39,673 nt of DNA from an uncultured Actinomycetes bacterium (lineage in GTDB: Bacteria > Actinomycetota > Acidimicrobiia > Acidimicrobiales > RAAP-2), in assembly GCA_903900235.1 (NCBI GenBank), contig CAIUMH010000137.1, positions 1 to 39,673 on the forward strand, given 5' to 3'. The position numbers and the translations under genes were made by a program. The first letter of the stretch is position 1, and each line of letters begins with the position of its first letter. The notes beneath the pieces were generated by a model. It did not search any database and had not been told where the DNA came from. It was given only the letters and a program-made list of their open reading frames with translations. Below, in pieces: positions 38,972 to 39,673 of this stretch.

Positions 38972-39200
38972 GCTCTTCGATCTGATACAGCCACTCGACA
39001 CCATGGCGGCGACGACCCTGACCGGCAAGCTGCTCACCGCCCTTCATGGTGACCGATCGGAGTGCCCCACCATCGGCCCGATGCTCGCCGGCCGCCTTGA
39101 CCACGTGGGGTCCGACCACTGATCCGTCCTCCCTGAAGACTTCTCGCCGGTCGTGACCGGCACGCTGCTCCTAGCATGAGCCCGACGAAAGAGGGATGGA
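38972..39200. other. Intergenic region without a recognisable gene
   Basis: About 230 nt. Open frames exist on both strands but none has a ribosome site, a -10 box at the right place or a recognisable product. The region may hold the decayed end of the nucleotidyltransferase locus. Its right end contains the operator-like repeat and -10 box of the next gene. Confidence 0.5.
39146..39177 (+). promoter_or_regulatory. Palindrome and -10 box upstream of the 139-aa gene
   Basis: GCCGGTC-gt-GACCGGC (39146-39161) is an inverted repeat with 7-bp arms. It ends 10 nt before TAGCAT (39172-39177), a TAnnnT -10 box, so it covers the -35 position. This layout fits a repressor site. The transcript would start near 39185 and carry the GAGGGATGG ribosome site. 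Confidence 0.45.
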
Positions 39201-39620
39201 ATGAACGAACTGGTGTGGATGGCAGACCTCAAGACGAGCACCGGCACCATACGTGCCGAGTTCACTGACTGCCAGCAGTTTCAGTGCAGCGACCGTGCCG
39301 TCATGGAGGCCTACAGCGACGCCATGCTGTTCCAGCAGACCGAGGTGCGACCCATCAACGCCGCCTTCGGCTCCGTGCTCGTCGAGTCGAGCAACTCGAA
39401 GTCGGTTGCCTCGTTCGTCTACAGCGTCGTGCTCGATGCCAACCCCGACCTCAAGGCCACGTTCTACGGCAAGGGCTATATCGGCGAAGGCGAGCCCTAC
39501 GACCCCACGATCCTCGACTCCATCCCGCCCGAGATCACCGAGTCCACCGAGCAGCCCGAGAGCCAGTTCGGCTTCGAGTGGCCGCCCTCAGCCGCCAAGA
39601 GCACCTTCGGCGATGAGTAG
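39201..39620 (+). CDS. Small protein of unknown function
   Basis: 139 aa from the ATG at 39201, with GAGGGATGG just upstream (39191-39199). It has no signal peptide or membrane segment. The N-terminal two-thirds alternate hydrophobic and polar residues (FGSVLVESSNSKSVASFVYSVVLDANPDLKATFYG) as in a small alpha/beta or beta domain. The last third is Pro/Glu/Ser-rich and acidic, probably unstructured. Two Cys lie close together (DCQQFQC). I do not recognise the family. It has its own promoter with an operator-like palindrome. Confidence 0.65.
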   Translation: MNELVWMADLKTSTGTIRAEFTDCQQFQCSDRAVMEAYSDAMLFQQTEVRPINAAFGSVLVESSNSKSVASFVYSVVLDANPDLKATFYGKGYIGEGEPYDPTILDSIPPEITESTEQPESQFGFEWPPSAAKSTFGDE

Positions 39621-39673
39621 GAGGAGTCCCATCTCCCCCTGCACTGAGCACCAGCAGATCGGCAAAGAGCGAA

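Noticed and set aside
38883-39119. Minus-strand frame in the gap before 39201, considered as a transposase or HNH remnant
   Set aside because: No HNH, DDE or resolvase motif could be found, and it overlaps the end of the plus-strand gene.

Overview
The window is high-GC DNA from the chromosome of an actinomycete. The order rimO-pgsA-cinA then recA, the actinobacterial-type SOS box, the many -10 boxes of form TAnnnT placed 6-7 nt before start codons (leaderless genes), the GT-C and GT-87 envelope glycosyltransferases, and the DUF3048 and dimethylformamidase-beta-like lipoproteins suggest Actinomycetota. Acidimicrobiia is my best guess (inference; no rRNA is present). Genes are tightly packed and often overlap by 1-4 nt. 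No insertion sequence, CRISPR array, prophage or integrase was seen.

Layout. 1-3.3 kb: a truncated left-handed beta-helix acyltransferase (minus strand), divergent from a Tat-type lipoprotein of the N,N-dimethylformamidase-beta-like family, followed by a DUF3048 lipoprotein. 3.3-11.1 kb, all minus strand: the conserved rimO-pgsA-cinA housekeeping run, with ATGA or GTGA overlaps. Four accessory genes (an RNase-H-like protein of unknown role, ExoD, a beta-lactamase-fold serine hydrolase and a 2H phosphoesterase) then separate cinA from recA, which has its own LexA box. 11.2-13.5 kb: an AhpD/CMD-like protein, a COG4705 membrane protein, an acyl-ACP thioesterase and a tRNA-Ser(GCU) with its own terminator.

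13.7-21.7 kb looks like a cell-envelope region. It holds an acyltransferase-3 protein, an SDR enzyme, and two tandem paralogous polytopic proteins that look like GT-C glycosyltransferases and overlap by 4 nt. A divergent TetR/SDR pair and a GT-87 mannosyltransferase-like protein follow. 21.8-23.4 kb: a secreted eight-cysteine protein of unknown function, with a near-consensus promoter, a structured leader and a UUCG terminator, so probably abundant.

23.5-26.5 kb: a NagD-like phosphatase, a Nudix hydrolase, an EthD-domain protein, a TauE/SafE exporter and a DUF4395 membrane protein. 26.5-32.8 kb: 5-oxoprolinase (a fused PxpB-PxpC plus PxpA) sits directly behind a secreted CHAP amidase. Divergent from it is a secreted protein with the same kind of repeats but a different, TIM-barrel-like C-terminal domain; this pair is the most unusual architecture in the window. 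33.2-37.6 kb: an Lhr-type helicase with a 54-residue membrane protein upstream. 37.7-39.0 kb: an XRE regulator and a MNT-type nucleotidyltransferase overlapping by 4 nt, a toxin-antitoxin-like module whose second gene has an odd C-terminal tail. The window ends with a small gene of unknown function.
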